Assembly: GCF_009766005.1 (NCBI RefSeq)
Contig: NZ_LMUK01000042.1
Coordinates: 442,745-506,744, forward strand
Length of the DNA stretch: 64,000 bases
Source: Bradyrhizobium sp. S69
GTDB lineage: Bacteria; Pseudomonadota; Alphaproteobacteria; Rhizobiales; Xanthobacteraceae
Direction: 5' to 3'
The notes under the pieces were generated by a model. The model did no database searches, was not told where the DNA came from, and saw nothing but the letters and a program-made list of their open reading frames with translations. A program made the position numbers and the translations under genes. This document shows positions 43,497 through 51,439 of the stretch, piece after piece (the stretch's first letter is position 1; every line of letters starts with the position of its first letter).

Positions 43497-43982
43497 CTAG
43501 AGCACGATACTGATGCGGCCGTGCGGACGCAGCCCTTCGCTGCCGAGCAGGCATCGCTTTTCTCTGATAAGAAAATCTTCCCCGTTGGTCGTCAGCCGAT
43601 AGTTGCTGGTCCCGAAATACAAATCGGTGGTGCCGTCCTTGGTCCGGAGCGTGTGAAACACGCAGCTCACTTCCATCTCCTGATCGGTCCTGGCGCGAAT
43701 CCGTACATTGCCGACGATTCGACTGGTTTTCGAGTGGGGAAATTCGGCGTGCGCGGTGCGTTTCATCAAACGCTTGACCCGTTCACCGAGCCTGATCCGG
43801 TCATCGGCGATATAAAACAGGCTGCTGTCCGGTGACGCATCGGGCGGCAGGTCGGTGCAGGGTACTTCGTATTTAGCGTCGTCGGTGAACAGGGTCAGCC
43901 ATTCCGGCAGCCGCCATCGATCGAGCAGATCGGCCTCGGCAAACAGGAAGTCTTCAACGTCGGATCGGCTTACGGAATGCAT
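43497..43982 (-). CDS. Ring-hydroxylating dioxygenase beta (small) subunit (CmtAc-like)
   Basis: A 161-residue non-catalytic small subunit with the cystatin-like fold. D-V-E-D-F-L-F-A-E-A-D-L-L-D-R-W-R-L-P-E-W is the N-terminal helix pair typical of these subunits, W-L-x-L-F-T-D-D-A-K-Y-E-V-P follows, and F-G-T-S-N-Y-R-L is near the C-terminus. It has one of the best ribosome sites in the window (AAGGAGGT, five bases before the ATG). It lies 11 bp downstream of the alpha-subunit stop. Confidence 0.92.
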   Translation of the reverse strand: MHSVSRSDVEDFLFAEADLLDRWRLPEWLTLFTDDAKYEVPCTDLPPDASPDSSLFYIADDRIRLGERVKRLMKRTAHAEFPHSKTSRIVGNVRIRARTDQEMEVSCVFHTLRTKDGTTDLYFGTSNYRLTTNGEDFLIREKRCLLGSEGLRPHGRISIVL

Positions 43983-43993
43983 GTCGACCTCCT

Positions 43994-45286
43994 TTAGGCT
44001 GCAACGCCCTTGATCTGCGGGATTGGCGTCGGGAACATCTGCCTGTTCCACTGGGTCCAGAAGGCGCGCATCTGAAGCTCGTCGTTGTAGGAGGGTTTGT
44101 CCTTGCCCATGCCCTTTGAGATGTCGTTCCACTGCGCTTCCTTCGAATTCTTGAATCCACGCTGACAATGCTCGAGCGCCTCGGCATCGTCGGGCGTTGC
44201 GAATCCTCCCGGGCCGAGGAATTCGAGGAAATTGTTGAGGCGGTATTTTCGTGCCCAGGACGTCTCGTCATTCGGCGCCAATGCCCAGGCGTTGATGACC
44301 ATGTAGTCTGGCGCCATCGGGAAATAGGTTCGGACCGTCAAGGCCATGATATCGTTGACGACCAGATTCGGAAAAATGAAGAGATTGCGATTCATCAGCG
44401 CGATCCGGTCCGCGCGCTCCTTTCCAAACCGCTCGAGCAATTTATCGTACTGCCTGCCGATTTCGGATTTGCCGGCCTCTCCCCAGCCGGGAATCCACTG
44501 GGCGACCGGGCGTCCCCACGGTGCGCCATACTCCAGAACGGCATGTCCGTTTCCTAGATCGTGACCGAAGCCACCCATCCGCCCGGTGCTCAGATTGTCC
44601 GTGGTATTCATCAGAATATCGAAATAACTCGCGTGCGTGGTGGCGGCGTGATAGCCGTCGATGCTGTTCTCCGTCAGCAATTTCCAGTTCGCGCGGATCG
44701 AGTATTCCTGACTGCCGGCAACGATCGACATGCCGGCGTCGGTCTGGTCGCAGATCACGTCGAGATATTCCCGGGCGCCTGCGAGATAGTCGACCAGCGG
44801 GATGATGTTGCGGTCGAATGAGACGAAGTTGAAATCCCTGTAGGTTTCGAAGCGCGGCGCCGCCTGCATGTTCGAGGTTTCGCGATCCTTGAAGCCCTCA
44901 GGGTAGGAATCCTCACCCGGCTGGCTTCGCAGCTTGCCGTCGGAACCAAAAACCCAACCGTGATAAAAGCACTGGAACGACTTGGCGTTGCCCTTGCGCT
45001 CGCGGCAAACCTGCGCACCGCGGTGCGGGCAGGTATTCATCAATGCCCTGAGCTGCCCCTTGCTGTCGCGGGTGAAGAGAATGCTGCGGCCGGCCACGAC
45101 CCGGCTGATGAAATCGCCAGGCTTCGGCAATTCCGAGGAGTGTCCGAGATAAAGCCAGCAACGATCGAAAATTCGTTCCTTCTCCGCCTCATAGATCTCA
45201 GGATCGACGAAGTTGCGGCGCGCGACCTTGAATATCCGTTGGGCCGGGTCCACGAGCAGGGCCGGTTGGGCGTTGTCCGCGTTCAT
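43994..45286 (-). CDS. Ring-hydroxylating dioxygenase alpha (large) subunit (CmtAb-like)
   Basis: The catalytic subunit, 430 residues. The Rieske cluster ligands are C86-P-H88 and C106-F-Y-H109; the mononuclear iron region is N207-S-I-D-G-Y-H213-A-A-T-T-H218, with the bridging Asp at 210. The protein should add both atoms of O2 to an aromatic acid to give a cis-dihydrodiol. Size and the accompanying gene set fit p-cumate 2,3-dioxygenase; benzoate-type dioxygenases are the main alternative. AAGGAA lies six bases before the ATG. Together with beta, ferredoxin and reductase it forms a complete three-component system. Confidence 0.93.
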   Translation of the reverse strand: MNADNAQPALLVDPAQRIFKVARRNFVDPEIYEAEKERIFDRCWLYLGHSSELPKPGDFISRVVAGRSILFTRDSKGQLRALMNTCPHRGAQVCRERKGNAKSFQCFYHGWVFGSDGKLRSQPGEDSYPEGFKDRETSNMQAAPRFETYRDFNFVSFDRNIIPLVDYLAGAREYLDVICDQTDAGMSIVAGSQEYSIRANWKLLTENSIDGYHAATTHASYFDILMNTTDNLSTGRMGGFGHDLGNGHAVLEYGAPWGRPVAQWIPGWGEAGKSEIGRQYDKLLERFGKERADRIALMNRNLFIFPNLVVNDIMALTVRTYFPMAPDYMVINAWALAPNDETSWARKYRLNNFLEFLGPGGFATPDDAEALEHCQRGFKNSKEAQWNDISKGMGKDKPSYNDELQMRAFWTQWNRQMFPTPIPQIKGVAA

Positions 45287-45314
45287 GGCGTTTCCTTTCT
45301 ATCAGGCAAGTCTA

Positions 45315-46523
45315 TCAGGCAAGCGTGCGCTTCAGTTCGAATTGCGGGTTTTCGAGGTCGCTCCTGCGGACCGTCTTTCGCGACGCGACAAGGCGGCGCA
45401 GGACCGACATCTCGCGCGCGGAATTGACCGCAATTCCGCCGACGACCTCATGGTCGCGAACACTCAGCGTCGTGAAGCGTCCATTGGCGACGTCGCCCCT
45501 GACGATCTCGTCGCCGCCGCCGGGATGGCCGACGATCTGGATATTGGCGTCATATTGGTCGGACCAGAACCAGGGCGGTGCGTCATAGACGGTGGCTTCG
45601 CCCGCGATGTTTTTTGCGGTGGAGATCGCTTGATTCTGCGCGTTCGCCCAGTTTTCGAGCCGTATCCAGCGGTCGTGACACCGGCTCCATTGTTCGGCGA
45701 CATCTCCTGCCGCATGGATGCCGTCGATATCGGTAGCACCCGAAGCGTTCACCTTGATGCCGTGAAGGGTCCGCAGTCCAAGCGCGTGAGCAAGATCGAC
45801 CGATGCCTCCACGCCTATGCCGACCAGGACAATGTCGGCGGTAATGATGGTTCCATCTTCCAGTTCGACGCCGTCGGCGGCTGAGCACTTGATCGAAGCG
45901 CCACAAACGATGTTCACACCCTTCCCGGCGTGAAGTGTTTCGGCGTATCGGCTGAGCGTCGGCGAGCCGATCTGGGGCAGCACGGTTGCAGCCTTCTCAA
46001 GGACGGTGACATGGCAACCGCGCGCGATGGCCGCGGATGCCACTTCGAGGCCAATGACGCCGCCGCCAACCAGGACGACCTTCTTGCCGGGCTGCAACGC
46101 GTTCCGCAACGCCAGCGCATCGTCCATGCAGCGCAGGTAGCGGACCGGCAGGGGACCGGCTTCCAGCTCAGGCATCCGGCGCGGATGTGTGCCCGTCGCC
46201 AGCAGCAGCTGGTCAAAGGCAAATTGTCTTCCATCTTCAAGACCAATCTCGCGCCGCTCGATATCGGCCGCAACGACGCGGGAAGACGTGCACAAGGTTA
46301 CGTCGATCTCGGCCCAATCTTGTGCGCTGCGGATAAACGCCGGATTGGGTTCGTGATCGAGCAGGATGGCCTTGGAGAGTTGCGGTCGTTCGTAGGGAAG
46401 GTGGGCTTCCTCGCCGAGCAAGGCGATCGGTCCGGTATGCCCGGCGGCACGCAACGCCTCCGCCGCGCGGCCTCCGGCCTGGCCGGCTCCGACAATCACG
46501 ACGCGCGTCTTCGACAGGTTCAC
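45315..46523 (-). CDS. NADH:ferredoxin reductase component (CmtAa-like)
   Basis: First gene of the minus-strand aromatic operon: a 402-residue FAD protein of the BphA4/CamA class that takes electrons from NADH and passes them to the Rieske ferredoxin. The FAD motif V-I-V-G-A-G-Q-A-G-G is at the N-terminus, Y-E-R-P-Q-L-S-K is the family FAD contact, and the NADH motif V-L-V-G-G-G-V-I-G-L-E is central. Y-A-A-G-D-V-A type (I-H-A-A-G-D-V-A-E) closes the FAD site. A GTG at 46523, with AGGGAG eight bases upstream, is the best start; ATG codons further upstream would run through the promoter region. Confidence 0.9.
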   Translation of the reverse strand: MNLSKTRVVIVGAGQAGGRAAEALRAAGHTGPIALLGEEAHLPYERPQLSKAILLDHEPNPAFIRSAQDWAEIDVTLCTSSRVVAADIERREIGLEDGRQFAFDQLLLATGTHPRRMPELEAGPLPVRYLRCMDDALALRNALQPGKKVVLVGGGVIGLEVASAAIARGCHVTVLEKAATVLPQIGSPTLSRYAETLHAGKGVNIVCGASIKCSAADGVELEDGTIITADIVLVGIGVEASVDLAHALGLRTLHGIKVNASGATDIDGIHAAGDVAEQWSRCHDRWIRLENWANAQNQAISTAKNIAGEATVYDAPPWFWSDQYDANIQIVGHPGGGDEIVRGDVANGRFTTLSVRDHEVVGGIAVNSAREMSVLRRLVASRKTVRRSDLENPQFELKRTLA

Positions 46524-46594
46524 CGCGTTCGCTCCCTTGTGGCCTCGCAGATGCGAAAGCCATCGTGACGCTTTCAAAAGACGTCTTGACACCA

Positions 46595-46623
46595 AGTTAG
46601 AAACAATCAATCCTGTTTGTAAA
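46595..46623 (-). promoter_or_regulatory. Divergent promoter region with CymR-type operator palindrome
   Basis: TTAGAAACA (46597-46605), 8 bp, TGTTTGTAA (46614-46622) form a 9-bp inverted repeat with one mismatch. On the minus strand a TTTACA (-35) and CTAACT (-10) with a 17-bp spacer enclose it, so a bound repressor would block the promoter of the dioxygenase operon. The core AGAAACA...CCTGT.TGTA closely resembles the cumate operator of P. putida F1 as I recall it. The plus-strand catabolic operon starts 85 bp away. Confidence 0.65.
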
Positions 46624-46706
46624 GTAAAAACTGCGCAGGTCGAGGCTCCGTTCACGGTTGTCCCGATCCGCAAAAAAGCTCGCAAAGAGCAACAGGGAGA
46701 GACGCG

Positions 46707-47744
46707 GTGGGCGCTGTGATCGATGTTCACACCCATATTGTGCCTTCGCGATTGGCCGCGGATCCCAAACGGGACCGCCGATGGCCGAGCGTCGAGTTAT
46801 CCGGCGGCGATCAAGCCGCGGTGATGATTGCGGGCAAGGTGTTTCGCAAAATCGATACGCGATCCTGGGACGTCGACCGGCGTCTTGAGGACATGGTCGA
46901 AGATGGCACCGACATGCAGGTGCTGTCGCCGATGCCGGAACTGCTGTCGCATTGGCTGCCCCCGGACGATGCGGAATATCTCGCCGATGTGATGAACGAT
47001 GAGATCGCGGCGATGATGGCGCGCGCGCCACGCCATTTCGCCGGCATTGGAATGGTTTGCGCGCAAGACGTTGCGCGCGCGGTGCGCCAGCTGCAAAAGA
47101 TCAAGGCGCAAGGCTTTGCCGGGATCGAAATCGGCACGCATATCAATGGTACAGCACTTGGCAACGAGAGCCTGTTTCCGCTCTATGAAGCCGCCGAAGC
47201 GCTGGATCTCGGAATTTTTGTGCACCCGTTGCACCCGGCCGGCATGGAACGGGTCGACGCCAGTCCGGAGTTTGCGGCGACCGCCGTATTCCCGTTGGAG
47301 ACCGCGCTGGCCTCGGTGTCGCTGCTCGCGGCCGGGGTTTTGGAGCGGTTTCCGCGCTTGCGCATCCTGCTGAGCCACGGTGGCGGCGCGCTCTCATGGA
47401 TCTTACCGCGGATGGATTTTGGCTGGTCGCTTGGCCTGAAAGGCAAGATGACACAGCCGCCTTCGAAGAGTGCCCGTCAGTTCTGGTATGATACGATTCT
47501 CTACGATCCTGCATCGCTATCATTCCTCGCCAATGCAGTCGGCAGCGATCACATCGTCGTCGGGTCCGATTATCCCTTTTCGATCAGGCAGAAGCAGCCG
47601 GGCGCTTTCGCGACACGGGCCCTGGATAACGAAGCCGTTCTGGCCGCCAACGCGCTGGCGTTCCTCGGCCAAGCGCACGACGTAAAGCAATTGGACCGGG
47701 TGCCGAGTTCGTCGTCGGCAGAGGGGAGCCGCGCGCGTGGTTGA
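46707..47744 (+). CDS. Amidohydrolase-2 family decarboxylase (ACMSD-like)
   Basis: A 345-residue TIM-barrel metal-dependent decarboxylase. Metal and catalytic residues of ACMSD are all present: H8 and H10 in D-V-H-T-H-I-V-P, H173 in F-V-H-P-L, H224 in L-L-S-H-G-G-G and D288 in V-V-G-S-D-Y-P. ACMSD decarboxylates a ring-cleavage product of 3-hydroxyanthranilate. Here it could remove the carboxyl group from the extradiol product of a dihydroxy aromatic acid, the step done by CmtD in the p-cumate pathway. GTG start with AGGGAGA six bases upstream. First gene of the divergent plus-strand operon. Confidence 0.88.
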   Translation: MGAVIDVHTHIVPSRLAADPKRDRRWPSVELSGGDQAAVMIAGKVFRKIDTRSWDVDRRLEDMVEDGTDMQVLSPMPELLSHWLPPDDAEYLADVMNDEIAAMMARAPRHFAGIGMVCAQDVARAVRQLQKIKAQGFAGIEIGTHINGTALGNESLFPLYEAAEALDLGIFVHPLHPAGMERVDASPEFAATAVFPLETALASVSLLAAGVLERFPRLRILLSHGGGALSWILPRMDFGWSLGLKGKMTQPPSKSARQFWYDTILYDPASLSFLANAVGSDHIVVGSDYPFSIRQKQPGAFATRALDNEAVLAANALAFLGQAHDVKQLDRVPSSSSAEGSRARG

Positions 47745-48219
47745 GTGCCGGTCGCTTCCCCAGATGTGTTTGTTGGGTCCGATGCCGCCGCGAACGCCGG
47801 GCCGCAGCGACGCGCAAGTCCCCTCGGACGCCGACCGGGGCGAAAGCAAATATGGCCGGATAGCCTTTGTCTATTTCTATCAGGAAGGCGCGCAAGCCGA
47901 TCCGGCCTTCGGCCTGCTGGACATCGAAATAGCGATCCAGCGTCGCGGCGCCAACGCGTTTCAGTTCGAAATCTACTGTATCGGCGATGGCTATCAGAGC
48001 GGGCACGGTTCAAGCAAGCCGCAGCCGCTTTCGATCGAATTCCGCGTCGGGGCCCGCACTGCTGCAAGAGCGGATTGGCCGTATCCGACCATTCTCAACG
48101 GTCACATGGACGCCCTGACATTCTCCGCGCCGATTGCGCTTAGCGACGGCGATTTCGAGCAGATCGACAGCGCCTGGCTTCCGTCGGTCCGTGCCGAGGC
48201 GACGATATGCCTGGAGTAA
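47737..48219 (+). CDS. Unrecognised protein locked into the aromatic operon
   Basis: A 160-residue protein I do not recognise. The GTG start overlaps the end of the decarboxylase gene by 8 bp and has GGGGAG eight bases upstream. The stop overlaps the start of the CoA ligase gene by 13 bp, so it is built into the operon. The sequence begins with a Cys/Pro-rich stretch, then a soluble mixed region (Y-G-R-I-A-F-V-Y-F-Y-Q-E-G, L-L-D-I-E-I-A-I-Q, F-E-I-Y-C-I-G-D-G) with alternating hydrophobic residues suggesting beta strands. No signal peptide or membrane helix. It may be an accessory subunit or a small binding protein. Confidence 0.7.
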   Translation: MVECRSLPQMCLLGPMPPRTPGRSDAQVPSDADRGESKYGRIAFVYFYQEGAQADPAFGLLDIEIAIQRRGANAFQFEIYCIGDGYQSGHGSSKPQPLSIEFRVGARTAARADWPYPTILNGHMDALTFSAPIALSDGDFEQIDSAWLPSVRAEATICLE

Positions 48220-49733
48220 ATGCCGTGCCCGGCGGGATGATCATGCTCGGAACGCGCGCCGTAGCGCGGGAAAAATTGCTCGACAACGGCGCGCGCGCGG
48301 CGACGGCCCTCGACCAGCTCGGCGTTCGCGAGGGCGACGCGATCGCGCTGCTGATCCGCAACGATCCCTGCTATTTCGAAATCATCCAGGCCGCGGCGCA
48401 TCTCGGTGCCTATGTTGTGCCGCTCAACTGGCACAGCACGGCCGACGAGGTCGGTTACATCCTGTCGGATTGCACGCCGCGAGCCTTGATCGGACATGCC
48501 GATCTGATCGAGCGGGTTGCGGGCGCAATTCCCGTTGATCTGCCGGCCTTCACCATCGCCGACCATGCCGGCGCCATCTCGGCCGCGTCTTCGCATGCGA
48601 ACGAATGGTCCGCATTCCGCGACCAGGCCGAGCCCTGGACCAAGCCGGCGCGAGCGCCGCGCGGCACCATGATCTATACGTCTGGGACGACCGGACACCC
48701 CAAGGGCGTTCGGCGCGCACCCATGAAGCCGGAGCAGGTCAAGAAAAACGCCGCGCTGCTGCGGGATATCTACGGGATAGAGGACGGCATGCGGGCCTTC
48801 GTCTGCGGCCCGCTCTATCACGCCTCGCCCGGTGCGTTCGCGCGGCAGGCCTTTCAACACGCCGATTTGACGGTGCTGCAGCACAGTTTCGATCCGGAAG
48901 ATCTGCTTCGTACCATCGCCGAGCATCGCATCACGCATTTGACAATGGTGCCGACGATGTTCGTGCGCTTGTTGCGGCTCGATGAAAAGCTGCGTGGGCG
49001 TTACGACGTGTCGTCGATCCGCTGGGCAACCCATACCGGCGCGGCATGTCCGCCGGATGTGAAGCGGCAGATGATCGATTGGTGGGGCCCGGTCATTCAC
49101 GAGACCTATGGCGCCACGGAAACCGGTCCCGCGGTGGGATGCGATTCGCTGGAATGGCTCGCGCACCCTGGCACGGTCGGCCGACCCATGGCAGGCACCG
49201 AAATCAAGATTTACGATGAGGACGCAAACGAATTGGGGCCGGCCGGCATCGGCGAGATATTCCTGCGCACCGAGGCCTATTCGGATTTCACCTATCATGG
49301 CCGCCCGGACCAGCGACTTCAGGTCGATCGCGGTGGGCTCGTGACCTGCGGTGACGTCGGCTATCTGGATGCGGACGGGTTTCTCTTCATCTGCGATCGC
49401 AAGCGCGACATGGTCATCTCGGGCGGCGTCAATATTTATCCCGCCGAAATCGAGAATGCCCTGGTCAATTGCCCGGGCGTACGGGACTGCGCCGTATTCG
49501 GTGTGCCCGACGAGGAATTCGGCGAGAGCCTGGTCGCGGCAATCGAGGCGGAGCCGGGCGCGGAGCCGACGCCGACGGATATCGGCGCCTTTCTGGCATC
49601 GCGCCTTGCGCGTTTCAAAATTCCGAAGCGGTTTGTGTTTCACGACGCCCTGCCGCGAGAAGCCAGCGGAAAAATCTTCAAGCGCAAGCTGCGCGATCGT
49701 TACCTTCAATCGTCCGCCGTTGCAGGCGCTTAG
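48207..49733 (+). CDS. AMP-forming acyl-CoA ligase
   Basis: A 508-residue ANL-superfamily ligase. A3 is Y-T-S-G-T-T-G-H-P-K-G-V, A5 is E-T-Y-G-A-T-E-T-G, A7 is V-T-C-G-D-V-G-Y-L-D, the hinge is D-R-K-R-D-M-V-I-S-G-G-V-N-I-Y-P, and the A10 lysine is in E-A-S-G-K-I-F-K. GAGGCGACGAT precedes the ATG. In a p-cumate pathway the hydrolase releases isobutyrate, and this ligase could activate it to isobutyryl-CoA. It could also activate the aromatic acid itself. The substrate is not fixed by the sequence. Confidence 0.9.
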   Translation: MPGVNAVPGGMIMLGTRAVAREKLLDNGARAATALDQLGVREGDAIALLIRNDPCYFEIIQAAAHLGAYVVPLNWHSTADEVGYILSDCTPRALIGHADLIERVAGAIPVDLPAFTIADHAGAISAASSHANEWSAFRDQAEPWTKPARAPRGTMIYTSGTTGHPKGVRRAPMKPEQVKKNAALLRDIYGIEDGMRAFVCGPLYHASPGAFARQAFQHADLTVLQHSFDPEDLLRTIAEHRITHLTMVPTMFVRLLRLDEKLRGRYDVSSIRWATHTGAACPPDVKRQMIDWWGPVIHETYGATETGPAVGCDSLEWLAHPGTVGRPMAGTEIKIYDEDANELGPAGIGEIFLRTEAYSDFTYHGRPDQRLQVDRGGLVTCGDVGYLDADGFLFICDRKRDMVISGGVNIYPAEIENALVNCPGVRDCAVFGVPDEEFGESLVAAIEAEPGAEPTPTDIGAFLASRLARFKIPKRFVFHDALPREASGKIFKRKLRDRYLQSSAVAGA

Positions 49734-49763
49734 TCGCTTGCCCGGCCCAACAGGAGACCAAGA

Positions 49764-50573
49764 GTGGACCTTACAGCCAAATTCGTCGACGTCGCCGGCG
49801 CCCGCACACGCTATTACGATATCGGTCAGGGCGAGCCCACGATCCTGATCCACGGCGGTGGTCCGGGCGCGTCCGGCTTCAGTAACTATCGCAAGAATGT
49901 CGAGCGGCTGGCGGCCGGCCGCCGCGTCATCGTGGTCGATTTGCCGGGCTTCGGCGAGACCGAAGGTAAACTGAAGGAAGGACCGATCTTTGCGGTGATG
50001 GGCGATTTTGTCCGCAGCTTCATGGACGTGATTGGCGTCCAGAAAGCGAGCTTCGTCGGCAATTCATTGGGCGGCGCGACCGCCTTGATGGTGGCGTTGC
50101 GGGCACCGGATCGCGTCAACCGGCTGGTGCTGATGGGGACCGGCGGCAGTCAGGCGATCTTTACGCCGATGCCGACTGAAGGCTTGCGGCGGATGGCGAC
50201 GTTTCATGGCGGCGAAGGACCGACACTGAAGAAACTGAAGGGCGTGATCGAGCTTCTGGTGTTCGATTCGTCTTCCATCACCGAGGAATTGATGGCGGAG
50301 CGGCTGAAGGCTGCGACGCGAACCGACGCCATCGATATCTTCAAGCGGCCGCCGATGGATATCTGGCGCGAGGATCTCGCATCGCTCAAGCACAAGACGC
50401 TGATCGTATGGGGGCGCGACGATCGCGTCGTTCCGCTTGATTCCAGCTTTATCCTGCTGAAGACGATGCCGAACGCGCAACTGCATGTTTATCCCAAATG
50501 CGGGCATTGGGCACAGTGGGAAAAGGCCGACGAGTTCAACGCACTGGTCGCCGACTTCCTGGACCGGGCATGA
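49764..50573 (+). CDS. Ring-fission product hydrolase (alpha/beta hydrolase, MhpC/BphD/CmtE-like)
   Basis: A 269-residue C-C bond hydrolase. H-G-G-G-P-G-A-S-G at 30-38 is the oxyanion-hole motif specific to meta-cleavage product hydrolases. The nucleophile is S101 in G-N-S-L-G-G, the acid D220 in W-G-R-D-D-R-V-V-P, and the base H248 in K-C-G-H-W-A-Q-W. It would split a 2-hydroxy-6-oxo-dienoate into 2-hydroxypenta-2,4-dienoate and a carboxylic acid (isobutyrate in the p-cumate route). GTG start with AGGAGA seven bases upstream. The stop overlaps the next gene's start. Confidence 0.92.
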   Translation: MDLTAKFVDVAGARTRYYDIGQGEPTILIHGGGPGASGFSNYRKNVERLAAGRRVIVVDLPGFGETEGKLKEGPIFAVMGDFVRSFMDVIGVQKASFVGNSLGGATALMVALRAPDRVNRLVLMGTGGSQAIFTPMPTEGLRRMATFHGGEGPTLKKLKGVIELLVFDSSSITEELMAERLKAATRTDAIDIFKRPPMDIWREDLASLKHKTLIVWGRDDRVVPLDSSFILLKTMPNAQLHVYPKCGHWAQWEKADEFNALVADFLDRA

Positions 50574-51355
50574 GCGACGCCGTCATCGTAAATCGGTTGG
50601 CGACGCGGTTGTTGGCCGCGGAAGCCGACTGCGCGCCGATCGATCCGATCGCCGCTGAACTCGGCAGCAAGCAAGTCGCTTCAGCCTATGCGGTGCAGGC
50701 AGAGGTGACCAAGCGCGGGCTAGCCGGCGGACGGCGGCTGGTCGGCCGGAAGATCGGATTGACCTCCAAAGCGGTGCAGCAGCAGCTTGGGGTCGACCAA
50801 CCGGACTATGGCGCGCTGTTTGCCGACATGGAGGTCGCGACCGGTGGCGAGGTTCAACGCGCAAAACTGATCCAGCCTCGTATCGAAGCGGAGATCGCCA
50901 TCGTCCTCGATCGCGATTTGCCGGAACCCGACGTCACGATGGGCGAATTGATGCGCGCGGTCGCTTATGCCGTGCCCGCGCTGGAGATCGTCGACAGCCG
51001 CATCAGCGATTGGAAGATCACCATTCTCGATACGGTGGCGGATAACGGCTCAAGCGCGCGCTTCGTGCTGGGCGCGGCACCAAAACGCCTGACGGATGTC
51101 GATCTCGAAGCCTGCGGCATGGCCATGACCCGCAACGGGGCCGTGGTGTCGGTCGGGTCCGGGGCTGCTTGTCTTGGACATCCACTCAAGGCGGCGTTGT
51201 GGCTGGCGCGGGCGATGGCCGTCGCAGGCCATTCGCTGCGCGCGGGTGACGTCGTGCTGACGGGGGCGCTCGGACCGGTGTCGCCGGCCGCGGCCGGCGA
51301 ATTCTACGAGGCGCGGATATCGGGATTTGCGCCCGTCAATGTACGTTTCGTTTAG
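50570..51355 (+). CDS. 2-Oxopent-4-enoate (2-hydroxypenta-2,4-dienoate) hydratase, MhpD/CmtF-like
   Basis: A 261-residue member of the fumarylacetoacetase-like hydratase/decarboxylase family. G-R-K-I-G-L-T-S-K-A-V-Q, Y-G-A-L-F-A-D-M and the metal segment I-E-A-E-I-A-I-V-L lie in the first half, and G-D-V-V-L-T-G-A-L-G in the C-terminal part. It adds water to the dienoate from the preceding hydrolase to give 4-hydroxy-2-oxovalerate. It overlaps the hydrolase by ATGA. The aldolase and acylating aldehyde dehydrogenase that normally follow are missing here; transport and ligase genes come next. Confidence 0.92.
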   Translation: MSDAVIVNRLATRLLAAEADCAPIDPIAAELGSKQVASAYAVQAEVTKRGLAGGRRLVGRKIGLTSKAVQQQLGVDQPDYGALFADMEVATGGEVQRAKLIQPRIEAEIAIVLDRDLPEPDVTMGELMRAVAYAVPALEIVDSRISDWKITILDTVADNGSSARFVLGAAPKRLTDVDLEACGMAMTRNGAVVSVGSGAACLGHPLKAALWLARAMAVAGHSLRAGDVVLTGALGPVSPAAAGEFYEARISGFAPVNVRFV

Positions 51356-51439
51356 CCGCGCGTAGGCTGAGGACTACCGGTTCGACCGTCGAATTCGGCC
51401 GGACCGGCAACGAAAAACAATGTTCCGGAGGAGGTCGCC

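Noticed and set aside
48102..49853. 583-codon open frame on the minus strand opposite the CoA ligase
   Set aside because: It is the antisense shadow of a gene with all ANL ligase motifs. Its translation has low-complexity Arg/His-rich composition and no domain.
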